Assembly: GCF_006861675.1 (NCBI RefSeq)
Contig: NZ_SGJB01000003.1
Span: 62,001 to 126,000 of the forward strand
Length of the DNA: 64,000 nt
Reading direction: 5' to 3'
Source: Peptacetobacter hominis
Lineage (GTDB): Bacteria; Bacillota; Clostridia; Peptostreptococcales; Peptostreptococcaceae
Positions 54,463 through 62,476 of the stretch are shown here, one piece after another. Numbering within the stretch: position 1 is the first letter of the stretch; the number at the start of each line of letters is the position of its first letter. The translations under genes and the position numbers were made by a program. The notes below the pieces were generated by a model, which worked only from the letters and a program-made list of their open reading frames with translations, made no database searches and was not told where the DNA came from.

Positions 54463-54570
54463 GAAAGTATTTATTAAATAAATGCTGTAGACTTCATGTA
54501 TTGTAAGTATGAAGTGTTATATAAATTCTAATCTGCGTAAATGGACATCCTGTGAGATGTCTGTTTTTTT
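54463..54570 (+). ncRNA. Candidate small RNA or orphan leader RNA
   Basis: About 108 nt from promoter to terminator. It contains a hairpin ACTTCAT...ATGAAGT (54491-54515) and ends in GACATC/GATGTC (54544-54561) with a T-run. No gene begins at once downstream; the mobile remnant starts there. It matches no riboswitch class I could recall. Function unknown. Confidence 0.5.
54544..54570 (+). terminator. Terminator of candidate RNA
   Basis: GACATC/GATGTC stem with 6-nt loop then TG and seven Ts. Confidence 0.65.
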
Positions 54571-54704
54571 GTTAAAAATTATGGACTATTAATGAGTTCG
54601 AATAGTTTGACCTGAGCTGTAAAGACTTATTCTATAGGGTTTTACGACCTTTTACATATAGCTCTAGGGGTTCGGTAAAGTTTTTTATCTTTGAGTCTTA
54701 AAAA

Positions 54705-54763
54705 CCTCCTTTTGATAAGATATAATTGCGGTTCGCCAACTGCAAAAAATTATCAAAAGGAGG
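54705..54763 (+). repeat. 14-bp inverted repeat that masks a ribosome site
   Basis: CCTCCTTTTGATAA (54705-54718) and TTATCAAAAGGAGG (54750-54763). The right arm contains the ribosome site of a tiny ORF starting at 54771, so the stem could block its translation. Could also be a transposon end structure. Confidence 0.65.
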
Positions 54764-54770
54764 TCGTAAA

Positions 54771-54803
54771 ATGAATCTTTATTTGTTTAAAATTATGTTC
54801 TAA
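54771..54803 (+). CDS. Ten-codon ORF with strong ribosome site
   Basis: AAAGGAGGTCGTAAA precedes ATG; reads MNLYLFKIMF then TAA. It may be a leader peptide, or the 5' end of a gene truncated when the mobile element decayed. Low confidence that it is a functional peptide. Confidence 0.3.
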   Translation: MNLYLFKIMF

Positions 54804-54816
54804 CAAAAGAGGTTAA

Positions 54817-55207
54817 CTATATTTTATTGATATGTTCCTTTTTCACTATGTAATACTCGTCACTTGCTTTATCAACCACCAATATTTCCTTAAACACTAC
54901 TGTATATATTGGTAACGTAAACCAGTAGGTACGGATTTCTTCGCTTATCGTTTTTTTCGTTTCAACTGGTACACTTGCTTCCTGCATTGTTCCTCGAATC
55001 CTTTCTGCTGTTCCATGACAGTCTGTAATGTCTGATAGCTCATGCTGAACACATATCTTGAAAAATCTTCAAATTGTTTTGTGTCATAGTCGGCAAGCGG
55101 TAATCGATTTATTTTATGCCGCACCACACGTTTGTGATAGGGTAAGTCAGAGATATACATACAATACAGCCGATTTTTGCATGAATATCCTCAAAAACAT
55201 CTTTCAT
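54817..55207 (-). pseudogene. Frameshifted mobile-element gene
   Basis: Three frame segments fit end to end: start MKDVFEDIHAKIGC (ATG 55207, GGAGTG site), then MYISDLPYHKRVVRHK from 55160, then ISEEIRTYWFTLPIY ending at the TAG at 54817. The first junction is a 5-nt duplication TGTAT-TGTAT, the second a run of seven As (54951-54957 on plus as Ts). Together they would make one protein of about 125-130 residues. The style suggests a conjugative-element accessory gene; I do not recognise the family. Confidence 0.6.
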
Positions 55208-55235
55208 GTAATCACTCCAATCTAATTTTAGGTAT

Positions 55236-55270
55236 AGAAAAAGCGGCCAATCTAATAAGATTAACCGCTT
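55236..55270 (-). terminator. Terminator of SRPBCC operon
   Basis: 12-bp stem AAGCGGTTAATC/GATTGGCCGCTT (two G-U pairs), 6-nt loop, T-run, on the minus strand. Confidence 0.85.
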
Positions 55271-55302
55271 AAAATGTGGATATGAAGTTATCAAATTGGA
55301 AT

Positions 55303-55701
55303 TTATTTTTTTAATACTTTCTTTAAATCCATAACAAATTGTACTTGTTGTTTTCTTAAATATGATTTTACAAAGGGTTTCATAATTATTTTTTTTACTG
55401 TTACAGATTCTGTAAAATCTATTTGAGTTTTATTTCCTTTGGAAGTGAAAATGCCAGTCCAATGTCCTTGTATATTACTGTTTTCCACATCAAACTCCCA
55501 GCGCTCATACGGTTCTACAGCAGTAATAGTAAAGGTAGTAGGAAAGCCGTCTTTGGTATATTCAATAAATTGTTTTTCATTTATTATTTCCGTTTTACTC
55601 AAATCACTTCGCCATTGACTATATTTTTCAACAGCGAAAACTGTTTCCCAAACCATATGAACATCACTATCAATACAATCTTTTATATTTGAAGTTGTCA
55701 T
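55303..55701 (-). CDS. SRPBCC-family (START/AHSA1-like) protein
   Basis: 132 residues. N-terminal IKDCIDSDVHMVWETVFAVEKYSQW and AVEPYERWEFDVEN ... GHWTGIFTSKGNKTQIDFTESV show the helix-grip fold that holds hydrophobic ligands. Role unknown. ATG at 55701 has AGGAAG. Last gene of a four-gene cargo operon in the mobile-like region; codon use is less AGA/ATA-rich than the chromosome around it. Confidence 0.85.
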   Translation of the reverse strand: MTTSNIKDCIDSDVHMVWETVFAVEKYSQWRSDLSKTEIINEKQFIEYTKDGFPTTFTITAVEPYERWEFDVENSNIQGHWTGIFTSKGNKTQIDFTESVTVKKIIMKPFVKSYLRKQQVQFVMDLKKVLKK

Positions 55702-55727
55702 TTTTACACTTCCTTTCAAATTACAAT

Positions 55728-56186
55728 TTATCTCATACAGGCATTGACAAATTTCATAGGGACACCCATACGTTCTGCTACTTGTTCTGGTGTCATTCTA
55801 CTATTTAAAAAACGTTTGCATACTATTTTCATGTTCTCACCAACTTCGATAATATGTTTATCAGGGTCATAGAAACGAACAACACGCTGTCCCCATGAAT
55901 GTTCTACAATAGGGTGGACATATTCAACATTACATTCTTTCAGTTTATCTGCAAATTTATCAAAATTATCTTCTTCAAAGTAAATTTCAAAGTTATTGCC
56001 ACCAAAAGAAATATCGCTTTTCCCGATAAAATCTTTATATGTTTCTATTGTTTGCAAAGCCAACCCTCCCGTCAGAGTTTTATTTGCTCCAAAATCCATA
56101 ATTACATGAAGTCCAAAGACTTTTTTATAAAACTCAACTGATTTGTCTATATCTGTTACCACAAGCATAGGATTTTTCAATTTCAT
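55728..56186 (-). CDS. VOC-family (glyoxalase/bleomycin resistance) protein
   Basis: 152 residues. One full VOC domain: MLVVTDIDKSVEFYKKVFG at the N-terminus, EIYFEEDNFDKF and VRFYDPDKHIIEVGE with metal-ligand-type Glu/His. A short C-terminal helical tail (MTPEQVAERMGVPMKFV) follows. May bind or alter a small molecule; resistance is possible but unproven. GGAGGT site favours ATG 56186. Confidence 0.88.
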   Translation of the reverse strand: MKLKNPMLVVTDIDKSVEFYKKVFGLHVIMDFGANKTLTGGLALQTIETYKDFIGKSDISFGGNNFEIYFEEDNFDKFADKLKECNVEYVHPIVEHSWGQRVVRFYDPDKHIIEVGENMKIVCKRFLNSRMTPEQVAERMGVPMKFVNACMR

Positions 56187-56233
56187 TTTCATTACCTCCA
56201 CAATTTCTAATTTTGTATAAGCCAGAATGATAA

Positions 56234-56650
56234 TTATTGATTTTTATTTGGCTTTCTCTTAATACCTAATAATTTAATAAAATCTTGAAACATTGATGTA
56301 TCAGTCGGTTCAAACATTAACCATTTTCCATCGTGATAGGTTTTAGTTTCATCATAAATTTTTTGAACTTCTTTTGAATAACTATTTCTATCTGTATCAA
56401 ATTTTAATTGTTCATTTTTCCCTAAGATAATCATAAATCCTACACAGTTTTCCCTTGCGTACAATGCACAAAGCGTTTTTCCACCACGACGATATTTATA
56501 CTCATAAGTCCACGCCTTACCACCTTTGTTCCATAAACATTCCATGTCATACTTTTCATCAATTAAAGCACAAAGTTTATTCCATATATCATATAATGAT
56601 TGTCCAATTAAAGCAGTCATTTCTTCTGCATTAGGTATTTTATCCAGCAT
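56234..56650 (-). CDS. DUF3788-family protein
   Basis: 138 residues. Matches the DUF3788 layout: YDIWNKLCALIDEKYDMECLWN, WTYEYKYRRGGKTLCALYARE and FMIILGKNE. Soluble, function unknown; often sits with DUF3795 and VOC proteins. AAGGAG ribosome site. Confidence 0.85.
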   Translation of the reverse strand: MLDKIPNAEEMTALIGQSLYDIWNKLCALIDEKYDMECLWNKGGKAWTYEYKYRRGGKTLCALYARENCVGFMIILGKNEQLKFDTDRNSYSKEVQKIYDETKTYHDGKWLMFEPTDTSMFQDFIKLLGIKRKPNKNQ

Positions 56651-56677
56651 ACTCGTTTCTCCTTTATAACTTCCAAT

Positions 56678-57013
56678 TTATTCTTTCAAATTTTTCAAAT
56701 CAGACGGATTATTCTCATGGATTACCCTAACAGTAGGACAAATTTCTAAATTTGAACAATCACCACAAGTATCAACACCTTTTTTCATTGCACACGAGCG
56801 AATACTACAGATACTATCACAAAATACGGTTTTAATTCCGTCTACACGACACCCTTGGCAGTTAATATGTTCTGGAAGAATAGGAGCATTATTTAATTTA
56901 GCCCATAGTTTTGCAGTTTTTTCTCGCAATTTTTGATCGTCATTGATTGTTGCAATATATGCATCGCATTTTTCACAATCCAATCAACAATATGCAATCA
57001 TTTTTTTCATCAT
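56678..57013 (-). pseudogene. DUF3795-family gene with in-frame TGA
   Basis: From ATG 57013 (GGAGGT site) the frame reads MMKKMIAYC, then TGA at 56984-56986, then LDCEKCDAYIATI and a cysteine-rich DUF3795 body (CQGCRVDGIKTVFCDS). The family motif here is YCGLDCxxC, so TGA replaces a glycine codon GGA by one base change. That indicates a nonsense mutation rather than selenocysteine. A TTG at 56983 could restart translation but would lack a ribosome site. Confidence 0.75.
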
Positions 57014-57071
57014 AGTTATGTACCTCCATAACTTCTAGTTTGTACGTTACTTCATATTCAAATTATACAAC

Positions 57072-57100
57072 TTATTTTGAACTCACTCAATATCTTAAAA
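57072..57100 (-). promoter_or_regulatory. Promoter TTGAGT-17-TATAAT for cargo operon
   Basis: Minus strand -35 at 57095-57100 and -10 at 57072-57077, exact 17-bp spacer, ahead of the DUF3795-DUF3788-VOC-SRPBCC genes. Confidence 0.65.
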
Positions 57101-57765
57101 CTACGTCCCGATAATCTTATTAAACAGTTCCAGAAATAAATCTTTCACACCACCAGCATTGAATCTGCGGCTACAAGTGCCACTACAAGAAATATGATAA
57201 GTTTTAAAATCTCCCTCTTAAAATCCCAAGTAGATGCCGATAACTATGATTTCCATTAGCACTAAAGACTGTATGTCGATTAAAAAGCATTGATCAAATT
57301 CTAGCTGAAATTCATTATTTTTCATAACTCCTTTTCGATAAGCTGCGTAACAGGAGAGGTCTGTTGCTTGATTATTTGTTCGTGTTTATTTGTGAAATTC
57401 TCACGCTGTTAAATGTTCTTCAGATAATCTGTGTTGTTTCATGCGTCAATCTTTTTCAACATTTTCAAGGTAGATGCTACCTGTCTTGCTATCCGGTTGA
57501 GCGTCCTTGAAAAGGTATAAGGTTCTGGCTGTGTCATAGTTTCAAAGATTTTCTGTTTTTTCTGATAAACCATGTCTGGCTGTCGTTAAGCTTCCAATCC
57601 TCATCCCTTTTATCTTCTTCTATATCTGCAAATTGGATACAAAGAAGAAGATAATGGAAATTGTCATTCTTGTTGTATTATAATTACATTTTTCCAATTT
57701 TTATATTGACTTAAAAATATTTAAAATTATTTTTTTTACTAATACTACACACTGTTTGCCTGGAG

Positions 57766-57794
57766 TTGTAATAAAAAAGAAACAGTGATATAAT
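57766..57794 (+). promoter_or_regulatory. Promoter TTGTAA-17-TATAAT for PHP phosphatase
   Basis: -35 57766-57771, -10 57789-57794. Confidence 0.75.
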
Positions 57795-57834
57795 CTGAAT
57801 ATTGACAGTATGGCAGATAAAGGGAGGTATTATT

Positions 57835-58665
57835 ATGATTTGTGACTATCATACACACACCAGTTTCAGTGATGATTCTGTGTATGAAATGGAAAATTGT
57901 ATAAATGATGCTATAGAAAGTGGAATAGATGAAATATGTTTTACAGACCATGTGGATTATGGAATAAAAAATGACTGGGATATGTACAGAGCAGGTAAAG
58001 CAGATAAAGAAATGTTGAATGTGGATTATGTCAGATATTTCAGTGAGATAGATAAAATGGTGGAAAAGTATGGAGATAAAATAAAAATAAAAAAAGGTCT
58101 TGAGTTTGGAGTGCAGTCGCATACAATATCAGACTATGAAAAACTTGTTTCAAAATATAATCTGGATTTTGTTATAATGTCTATACACCGGATTGATAAT
58201 AAAGGTTTCTGGAGTGGTGATTTTCAGAAAGGAAAGACAGAGCCGGAATATTACAGGGTATATTATGATGAAATGTATAATCTTGTAAGAAACTTCCATG
58301 AATATAATGTGCTTGGACATATGGATCTTATAAAAAGATATGACGACAAGGATGGATATGATTCATTTTCAGCAAACAGAGATATTATAGAAAAAATACT
58401 GAGATATATCATTGAAGATGGAAAAGGCATAGAACTGAATGCTTCTACAGAAAAGTATGGTATTTCAGAATTAATGCCATCAAAGGAAATACTTTCTTTA
58501 TATCATAAACTAGGAGGCAGAATTATAACAATAGGAAGTGACTCACACTCAAAGAAAGATATTGAAAGAGTAAATATAAAGAAATTCATGAATGAACTAA
58601 AAAAAATAGGATTCGAGGAATTCTGTACATTTGAAAATATGAAACCGATTTTTCACAGGCTTTAG
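57835..58665 (+). CDS. PHP-domain histidinol-phosphatase family protein
   Basis: 276 residues. PHP metal motifs: DYHTHTSFSDDS at the N-terminus, CFTDHVDYG, FVIMSIHRID, LGHMDLIKR and TIGSDSHSKKD near the end, which bind the three-metal centre. Most like HisK-type histidinol-phosphatases; no his genes are adjacent, so another phosphoester is possible. ATG 57835 with GGGAGGT. Confidence 0.9.
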   Translation: MICDYHTHTSFSDDSVYEMENCINDAIESGIDEICFTDHVDYGIKNDWDMYRAGKADKEMLNVDYVRYFSEIDKMVEKYGDKIKIKKGLEFGVQSHTISDYEKLVSKYNLDFVIMSIHRIDNKGFWSGDFQKGKTEPEYYRVYYDEMYNLVRNFHEYNVLGHMDLIKRYDDKDGYDSFSANRDIIEKILRYIIEDGKGIELNASTEKYGISELMPSKEILSLYHKLGGRIITIGSDSHSKKDIERVNIKKFMNELKKIGFEEFCTFENMKPIFHRL

Positions 58666-58730
58666 TAACTGTGTTTGATTTTAAAATTGGTTTAATTGTC
58701 TGAAAAAATAAAAAAATAAAGTAAAATCTG

Positions 58731-58759
58731 TTGACAAATGTCATAAAAAAATATATAGT
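58731..58759 (+). promoter_or_regulatory. Promoter TTGACA-17-TATAGT for met operon
   Basis: -35 58731-58736, -10 58754-58759, about 40 bp before the SAM riboswitch. Confidence 0.75.
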
Positions 58760-58802
58760 AATATACATAGACAGAAAGAACTGAAAAATAAATATGAATA
58801 AT

Positions 58803-58912
58803 CTCTTATCAAGAGCGGTGGAGGGACTGGCCCTATGAAACCCGGCAACCGGTATACTTTGTATACATCGGTGCTAAATCCTGCAACTTAGTATCAGTTG
58901 ATAGATGAGTAT
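58803..58912 (+). ncRNA. SAM-I riboswitch (S-box)
   Basis: CTCTTATCAAGAG, GGTGGAGGGACTGGCCC, TGAAACCCGGCAACC, GGTGCTAAATCCTGC and closing AGATGAG follow the S-box consensus closely. Downstream terminator and metNIQ are the expected arrangement: SAM turns off methionine uptake. Confidence 0.97.
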
Positions 58913-58918
58913 AAACAT

Positions 58919-58953
58919 AAAATGTCCGGGTTTATACTCGGGCATTATTTTTT
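58919..58953 (+). terminator. SAM-controlled terminator
   Basis: AATGTCCGGGT and ACTCGGGCATT with a 4-nt loop and eight Ts. Confidence 0.85.
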
Positions 58954-59011
58954 TATCAGTTATAAGATTGAATATTGTGAATAAAGATTTTTTATGAAAG
59001 GGGAATATCAG

Positions 59012-59980
59012 ATGATTTCTATAAATAACGTAAATAAGTATTACGGTGAAAAACAGGTTCTGAAAGATGTAAGCATAGATATCAGAGAAGGTGAAATCTT
59101 TGGTATTATAGGACACAGTGGAGCCGGAAAATCTACTATATTGAGATGTATGAATGGTTTAGAACCATATCAGGAAGGAAGTGTAAAAGTAGATGGAAAA
59201 GAAGTAAAAGAGCTTAATGAAAAGGAAATGAGGGAATTCAGAAAAAACCTTGGTATGATATTTCAGCATTTCTCACTTCTGGAAAGAAAAACTGTATTTG
59301 ATAATGTGGCTCTTCCGATGGAATGTTTCGGATACTCAAAGGAGGAAATAAAGACAAGAGTTGAAGAACTTCTTGATCTTGTAGGTCTTAAAGATAGAAA
59401 AAATGACAAACCAAGAAATCTTTCAGGGGGACAAAAGCAGAGAGTTGCAATAGCAAGAGCACTTACACTTAATCCAAAAGTTCTTCTTTGTGATGAGGCA
59501 ACATCGGCGCTTGATCCAAATACTACAAAATCTATACTATCTCTTATTGAAGATATAAATAAGAAGATGGGGATAACAGTTGTAGTTGTAACTCATCAGA
59601 TGGAAGTAATAAAACAGATATGTGAAAGAATTGCAATCATGGAAAATGGAGAAGTTCTTGAAATAGGAGAAACAGAGGAAATATTCCTTAAAAATACAAA
59701 AGGACTTAGAAAACTTATAGGAGAGGAAAGTATAGTTCTTCCAGAGGGAACAAACATAAAAATACTTTTCCCTAAAGATATTTCAAATGATGCAATAATA
59801 ACAACTATGGCAAGAGAACTTGACATAGATGTATCGATTGTATTTGGTAAACTTGAAAAATTCAGAGATGATGTACTTGGATCTCTTATAATAAATGTAA
59901 CAGACGAGAGTGGAGATGCCGTAAGAAAATTCCTTGATTCAAAGGATATAAGATGGGAGGAAATGAGCAATGTCAATTAG
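59012..59980 (+). CDS. metN: Methionine ABC transporter ATP-binding protein
   Basis: 322 residues. Walker A GHSGAGKS (about 37-44), signature LSGGQKQR, Walker B VLLCDEATSALD, and a C-terminal NIL/ACT-like regulatory domain (about 245-320) that senses methionine. ATG at 59012 follows AAGGGG; the in-frame ATG six codons before has no site. Overlaps metI by 11 nt. Confidence 0.95.
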   Translation: MISINNVNKYYGEKQVLKDVSIDIREGEIFGIIGHSGAGKSTILRCMNGLEPYQEGSVKVDGKEVKELNEKEMREFRKNLGMIFQHFSLLERKTVFDNVALPMECFGYSKEEIKTRVEELLDLVGLKDRKNDKPRNLSGGQKQRVAIARALTLNPKVLLCDEATSALDPNTTKSILSLIEDINKKMGITVVVVTHQMEVIKQICERIAIMENGEVLEIGETEEIFLKNTKGLRKLIGEESIVLPEGTNIKILFPKDISNDAIITTMARELDIDVSIVFGKLEKFRDDVLGSLIINVTDESGDAVRKFLDSKDIRWEEMSNVN

Positions 59981-60623
59981 TGATTATTTTAGCATACTGT
60001 TTGTAGATGCATTGGGAGAAACTCTTTATATGACTCTTGTACCTACAATAATAGCAACAATAATAGGATTTATAATGGCAGTAATACTTGTTGTGACAAA
60101 GCCAGGAGGATTAAAGCCAAATAAAACAGTAAACTCTATATTAGGATTTATAGTAAACATTCTTAGAAGTTTTCCATTTATAATACTTTTATTTGCTCTT
60201 ATACCTTTTACAAGAATGCTTGTAGGAACAAGTATAGGTGAAACAGCAGCAATAGTACCGATAACAGTAGGTTCTGCACCTTTTATCGCAAGAGTAATAG
60301 AAAGTGCACTTGATGAGGTGGATCCAGGACTTATAGAAGCGGCAAAATCATTTGGAGCAACAAAGACACAGATAGTAATGAAGGTTATGGTTAAAGAGGC
60401 AATGCCTTCGATAGTATCAGGAATAACACTTTCACTTATATCTATACTTGGATATACAGCAATGGCTGGTGTTGTTGGTGCTGGTGGATTCGGTAAGGTT
60501 GCACTTATGTATGGATACCAGAGATTTGATAACAACGTAATGACATACACAGTACTTTGTCTTGCAGTACTTGTTCAGATAATGCAGTCATTAGGAGATT
60601 TATTATACAAAAAACTTAAATAA
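59970..60623 (+). CDS. metI: Methionine ABC transporter permease
   Basis: 217 residues, five membrane helices. MetI landmarks: ETLYMTLVPTIIATIIGF, RSFPFIILLFALIPFTR and the coupling EAAKSFGATKTQIVMKV (EAA loop). With metN and metQ imports methionine. Confidence 0.95.
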   Translation: MSISDYFSILFVDALGETLYMTLVPTIIATIIGFIMAVILVVTKPGGLKPNKTVNSILGFIVNILRSFPFIILLFALIPFTRMLVGTSIGETAAIVPITVGSAPFIARVIESALDEVDPGLIEAAKSFGATKTQIVMKVMVKEAMPSIVSGITLSLISILGYTAMAGVVGAGGFGKVALMYGYQRFDNNVMTYTVLCLAVLVQIMQSLGDLLYKKLK

Positions 60624-60686
60624 CTAACATATTTATATATGTGCAATTATAAAAAATTACAACAATACACAGGAGGACTTATTATT

Positions 60687-61487
60687 ATGAAATTCAAAAA
60701 ATTATTATCAGTGGCAGTGGCATCTGTAATAGCACTATCAGTAGTGGGATGCGGTGGAAAATCAGGAGATGACAAAAAAATAGTAGTTGGAGCAACAGCA
60801 AATCCACATGCAGTTATACTAAATGAAGCTGTTAAACCTTTACTTGAAGAAAAGGGATATGAACTTGAAGTAACAGAATTCAGTGACTATGTACTTCCAA
60901 ATACAGCACTTGATGAAGGATCTTTAGATGCAAACTATTTCCAGCATATACCATATCTTGAGGAAACAGTAAAAGAAAAAGGATATAAACTTACATATAC
61001 AGCAAAAGTGCATATAGAGCCTATGGGAGCTTATTCAGATAAAATAAAATCACTTTCAGAACTTACTGATGGAGCAAAGGTAGCTATACCTAATGACCCT
61101 ACAAATGGTGCAAGAGCACTAGAACTTCTTGCAAAAGAAGGGGTTATAGAGATAGCTGACAAGGAACTTGTTACAAAACTTGATATAACTTCAAATCCTA
61201 AAAATATAGAAATAGTTGAAATGAATGCAGAGCAGCTTCCAACAACATTACCGGATGTAGATTGTGCTGTAATAAATTCAAACTATGCTCTTGAAGCTGG
61301 ATTAAATCCTACTAAGGATTCAATTGCTCTTGAGTCTTCAGACTCTCCATATGTAAACGTACTTGCTTGTAGAGAAGATAACAAAGATAGCGAAAAAATA
61401 AAAGTTTTATCAGAAGCAATGAACAGTGATGAAGTTAAAAAATTCATAGAAGAGAAATACAATGGAAGCATAATACCTGCTTTCTAA
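60687..61487 (+). CDS. metQ: Methionine-binding lipoprotein
   Basis: 266 residues. Lipobox LSVVGC (Cys about 22), then an NlpA/MetQ domain: KIVVGATANPHA, DANYFQHIPYLEE, IPNDPTNGARALELLA. Captures methionine outside the cell. GGAGGA site fixes ATG 60687. Confidence 0.96.
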   Translation: MKFKKLLSVAVASVIALSVVGCGGKSGDDKKIVVGATANPHAVILNEAVKPLLEEKGYELEVTEFSDYVLPNTALDEGSLDANYFQHIPYLEETVKEKGYKLTYTAKVHIEPMGAYSDKIKSLSELTDGAKVAIPNDPTNGARALELLAKEGVIEIADKELVTKLDITSNPKNIEIVEMNAEQLPTTLPDVDCAVINSNYALEAGLNPTKDSIALESSDSPYVNVLACREDNKDSEKIKVLSEAMNSDEVKKFIEEKYNGSIIPAF

Positions 61488-61501
61488 TGAGAGATTATAA
61501 A

Positions 61502-61529
61502 GAAGAGGCCTGAAAAGGTCTCTTTTTTT
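61502..61529 (+). terminator. Terminator of metNIQ
   Basis: AGAGGCCT and AGGTCTCT with a GAAA-type loop and T-run. Confidence 0.85.
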
Positions 61530-61561
61530 ATGTATAAAAATAAAATATTTGTGTAACAGAA

Positions 61562-61582
61562 TTCACATATCAAATATGTGAA
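61562..61582. repeat. Palindrome TTCACATAT-CAA-ATATGTGAA
   Basis: Perfect 9-bp arms, 3-nt centre, about 110 bp upstream of the next promoter. Operator or small hairpin. Confidence 0.5.
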
Positions 61583-61693
61583 AAAAATAATTATCTACTG
61601 AAGTTATAAATGTAAAAACAGCCGGACTTTTCATTATAGAAATAAAAATATCATATAAATATCAAAAATTTACAAAAATATAGTAGGAAAAGG

Positions 61694-61722
61694 TTGTCAT
61701 TATTAAATATAAAGGATACAAT
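61694..61722 (+). promoter_or_regulatory. Promoter TTGTCA-17-TACAAT
   Basis: -35 61694-61699 and -10 61717-61722 for the XRE-cupin gene. Confidence 0.7.
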
Positions 61723-61827
61723 TAATATAGGGTATATTTATGGGGAGTAAATAAATTCATCATAATGGAGTGACAGTCCATAAAGCAATAGGATACAGTA
61801 CAATATATATCATTAGAGGTGATAAAA

Positions 61828-62421
61828 TTGAATAAGAACATAGGATCAAAAATAAAAAAACTTAGAACGCAGAAACAGATGACACTTAAGGATATGAGTG
61901 AAAAGACAAACCTTTCTATAGGATTTCTTTCTCAGCTGGAAAGAGGCCTGACAAGTGTTGCAACAGATTCTCTTGAGAAGATAGCAGATGTTCTTGAAGT
62001 TGATTTGACTTACTTTTTCATAAAGCCAAGAGAACAGAATAATGTAATTATAAGGGGATATGAAAAGGAAGTATTTGAAATAGTCAATGGAAAAGAAATA
62101 AACTATCATCTTTCATCAAACCTTAAAGATAAAGAGATGTTTCCTAGAATGGTAGATATACTTCCAGGAAATGAGGAATCTTCTCAATTTAATTACACAG
62201 GAGAAGAATTTATATATGTTATAGAAGGTATTCTCACTGTAAGTATTTCAGGATATGAAAAAGAACTTTATCCAGGAGATTCTATGCATTATTCATATAA
62301 AAATATAATATCAAAGGATGGGGAAGCTTCAAAAGTTGTAAATCAGGATCATAGCTTCTTCAATAGAACAAGTAAAATGGTAAGAGTGCTAGTAGTAAGT
62401 ACACCTAATCCTTATAAATAA
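61828..62421 (+). CDS. XRE-cupin transcriptional regulator
   Basis: 197 residues. N-terminal helix-turn-helix (TLKDMSEKTNLSIGFLSQLERG, core MSEKTNLSIGFLSQLE, about 22-37) and a C-terminal cupin (EEFIYVIEGILTVSISGYEKELYPGDSMHYS, core EEFIYVIEGIL). PuuR/SinR-like regulators with cupins sense small metabolites such as amino acids or polyamines. Start is a TTG at 61828 after AGAGGTGAT; no ATG fits. Confidence 0.88.
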   Translation: MNKNIGSKIKKLRTQKQMTLKDMSEKTNLSIGFLSQLERGLTSVATDSLEKIADVLEVDLTYFFIKPREQNNVIIRGYEKEVFEIVNGKEINYHLSSNLKDKEMFPRMVDILPGNEESSQFNYTGEEFIYVIEGILTVSISGYEKELYPGDSMHYSYKNIISKDGEASKVVNQDHSFFNRTSKMVRVLVVSTPNPYK

Positions 62422-62425
62422 AAAC

Positions 62426-62457
62426 AAATGGCAGTTGATAAATCAACTGCCATTTTT
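62426..62457. terminator. Bidirectional terminator
   Basis: AAATGGCAGTTGA and TCAACTGCCATTT with a 4-nt loop. Confidence 0.88.
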
Positions 62458-62476
62458 ACTGCTTTATATGCATTAA

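Larger units (their letters stand above)
54313..54816. other. Gene-free interval holding a candidate RNA and an inverted repeat
   Basis: After the clpB terminator it holds a consensus promoter (54428), a candidate RNA ending in a terminator (54463-54570), then sequence of a different base texture that marks the edge of the mobile region, and an inverted repeat with a ten-codon ORF (54705-54803). Confidence 0.6.
57014..57834. other. Decayed mobile-element sequence without intact genes
   Basis: About 820 bp with only short open frames. On the minus strand 57446-57545 encodes, in one frame, YDTARTLYLFKDAQ and SKTGSIYLENVEKD then stop, and an overlapping frame is also open; this looks like the tail of a conjugative-element gene. 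The rest is broken in all frames. The promoters at 57072-57100 (minus) and 57766-57794 (plus) are the only functional-looking parts. Confidence 0.5.
61488..61827. other. Intergenic region before XRE-cupin gene
   Basis: Contains the metQ terminator, a 21-bp palindrome (61562-61582), a promoter (61694-61722) and an approximately 100-nt leader. No coding frame or recognised aptamer. Confidence 0.55.

Noticed and set aside
54463-54570. Candidate RNA as a purine-type riboswitch
   Set aside because: Part of it (TATGAAGTG) recalls purine leaders, but the three-way junction core and paired loops are missing.
56984-56986. Second selenocysteine candidate in the DUF3795 gene
   Set aside because: The TGA replaces a conserved glycine, not a cysteine, and no good SECIS hairpin follows. 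A nonsense mutation in a decaying island is simpler.
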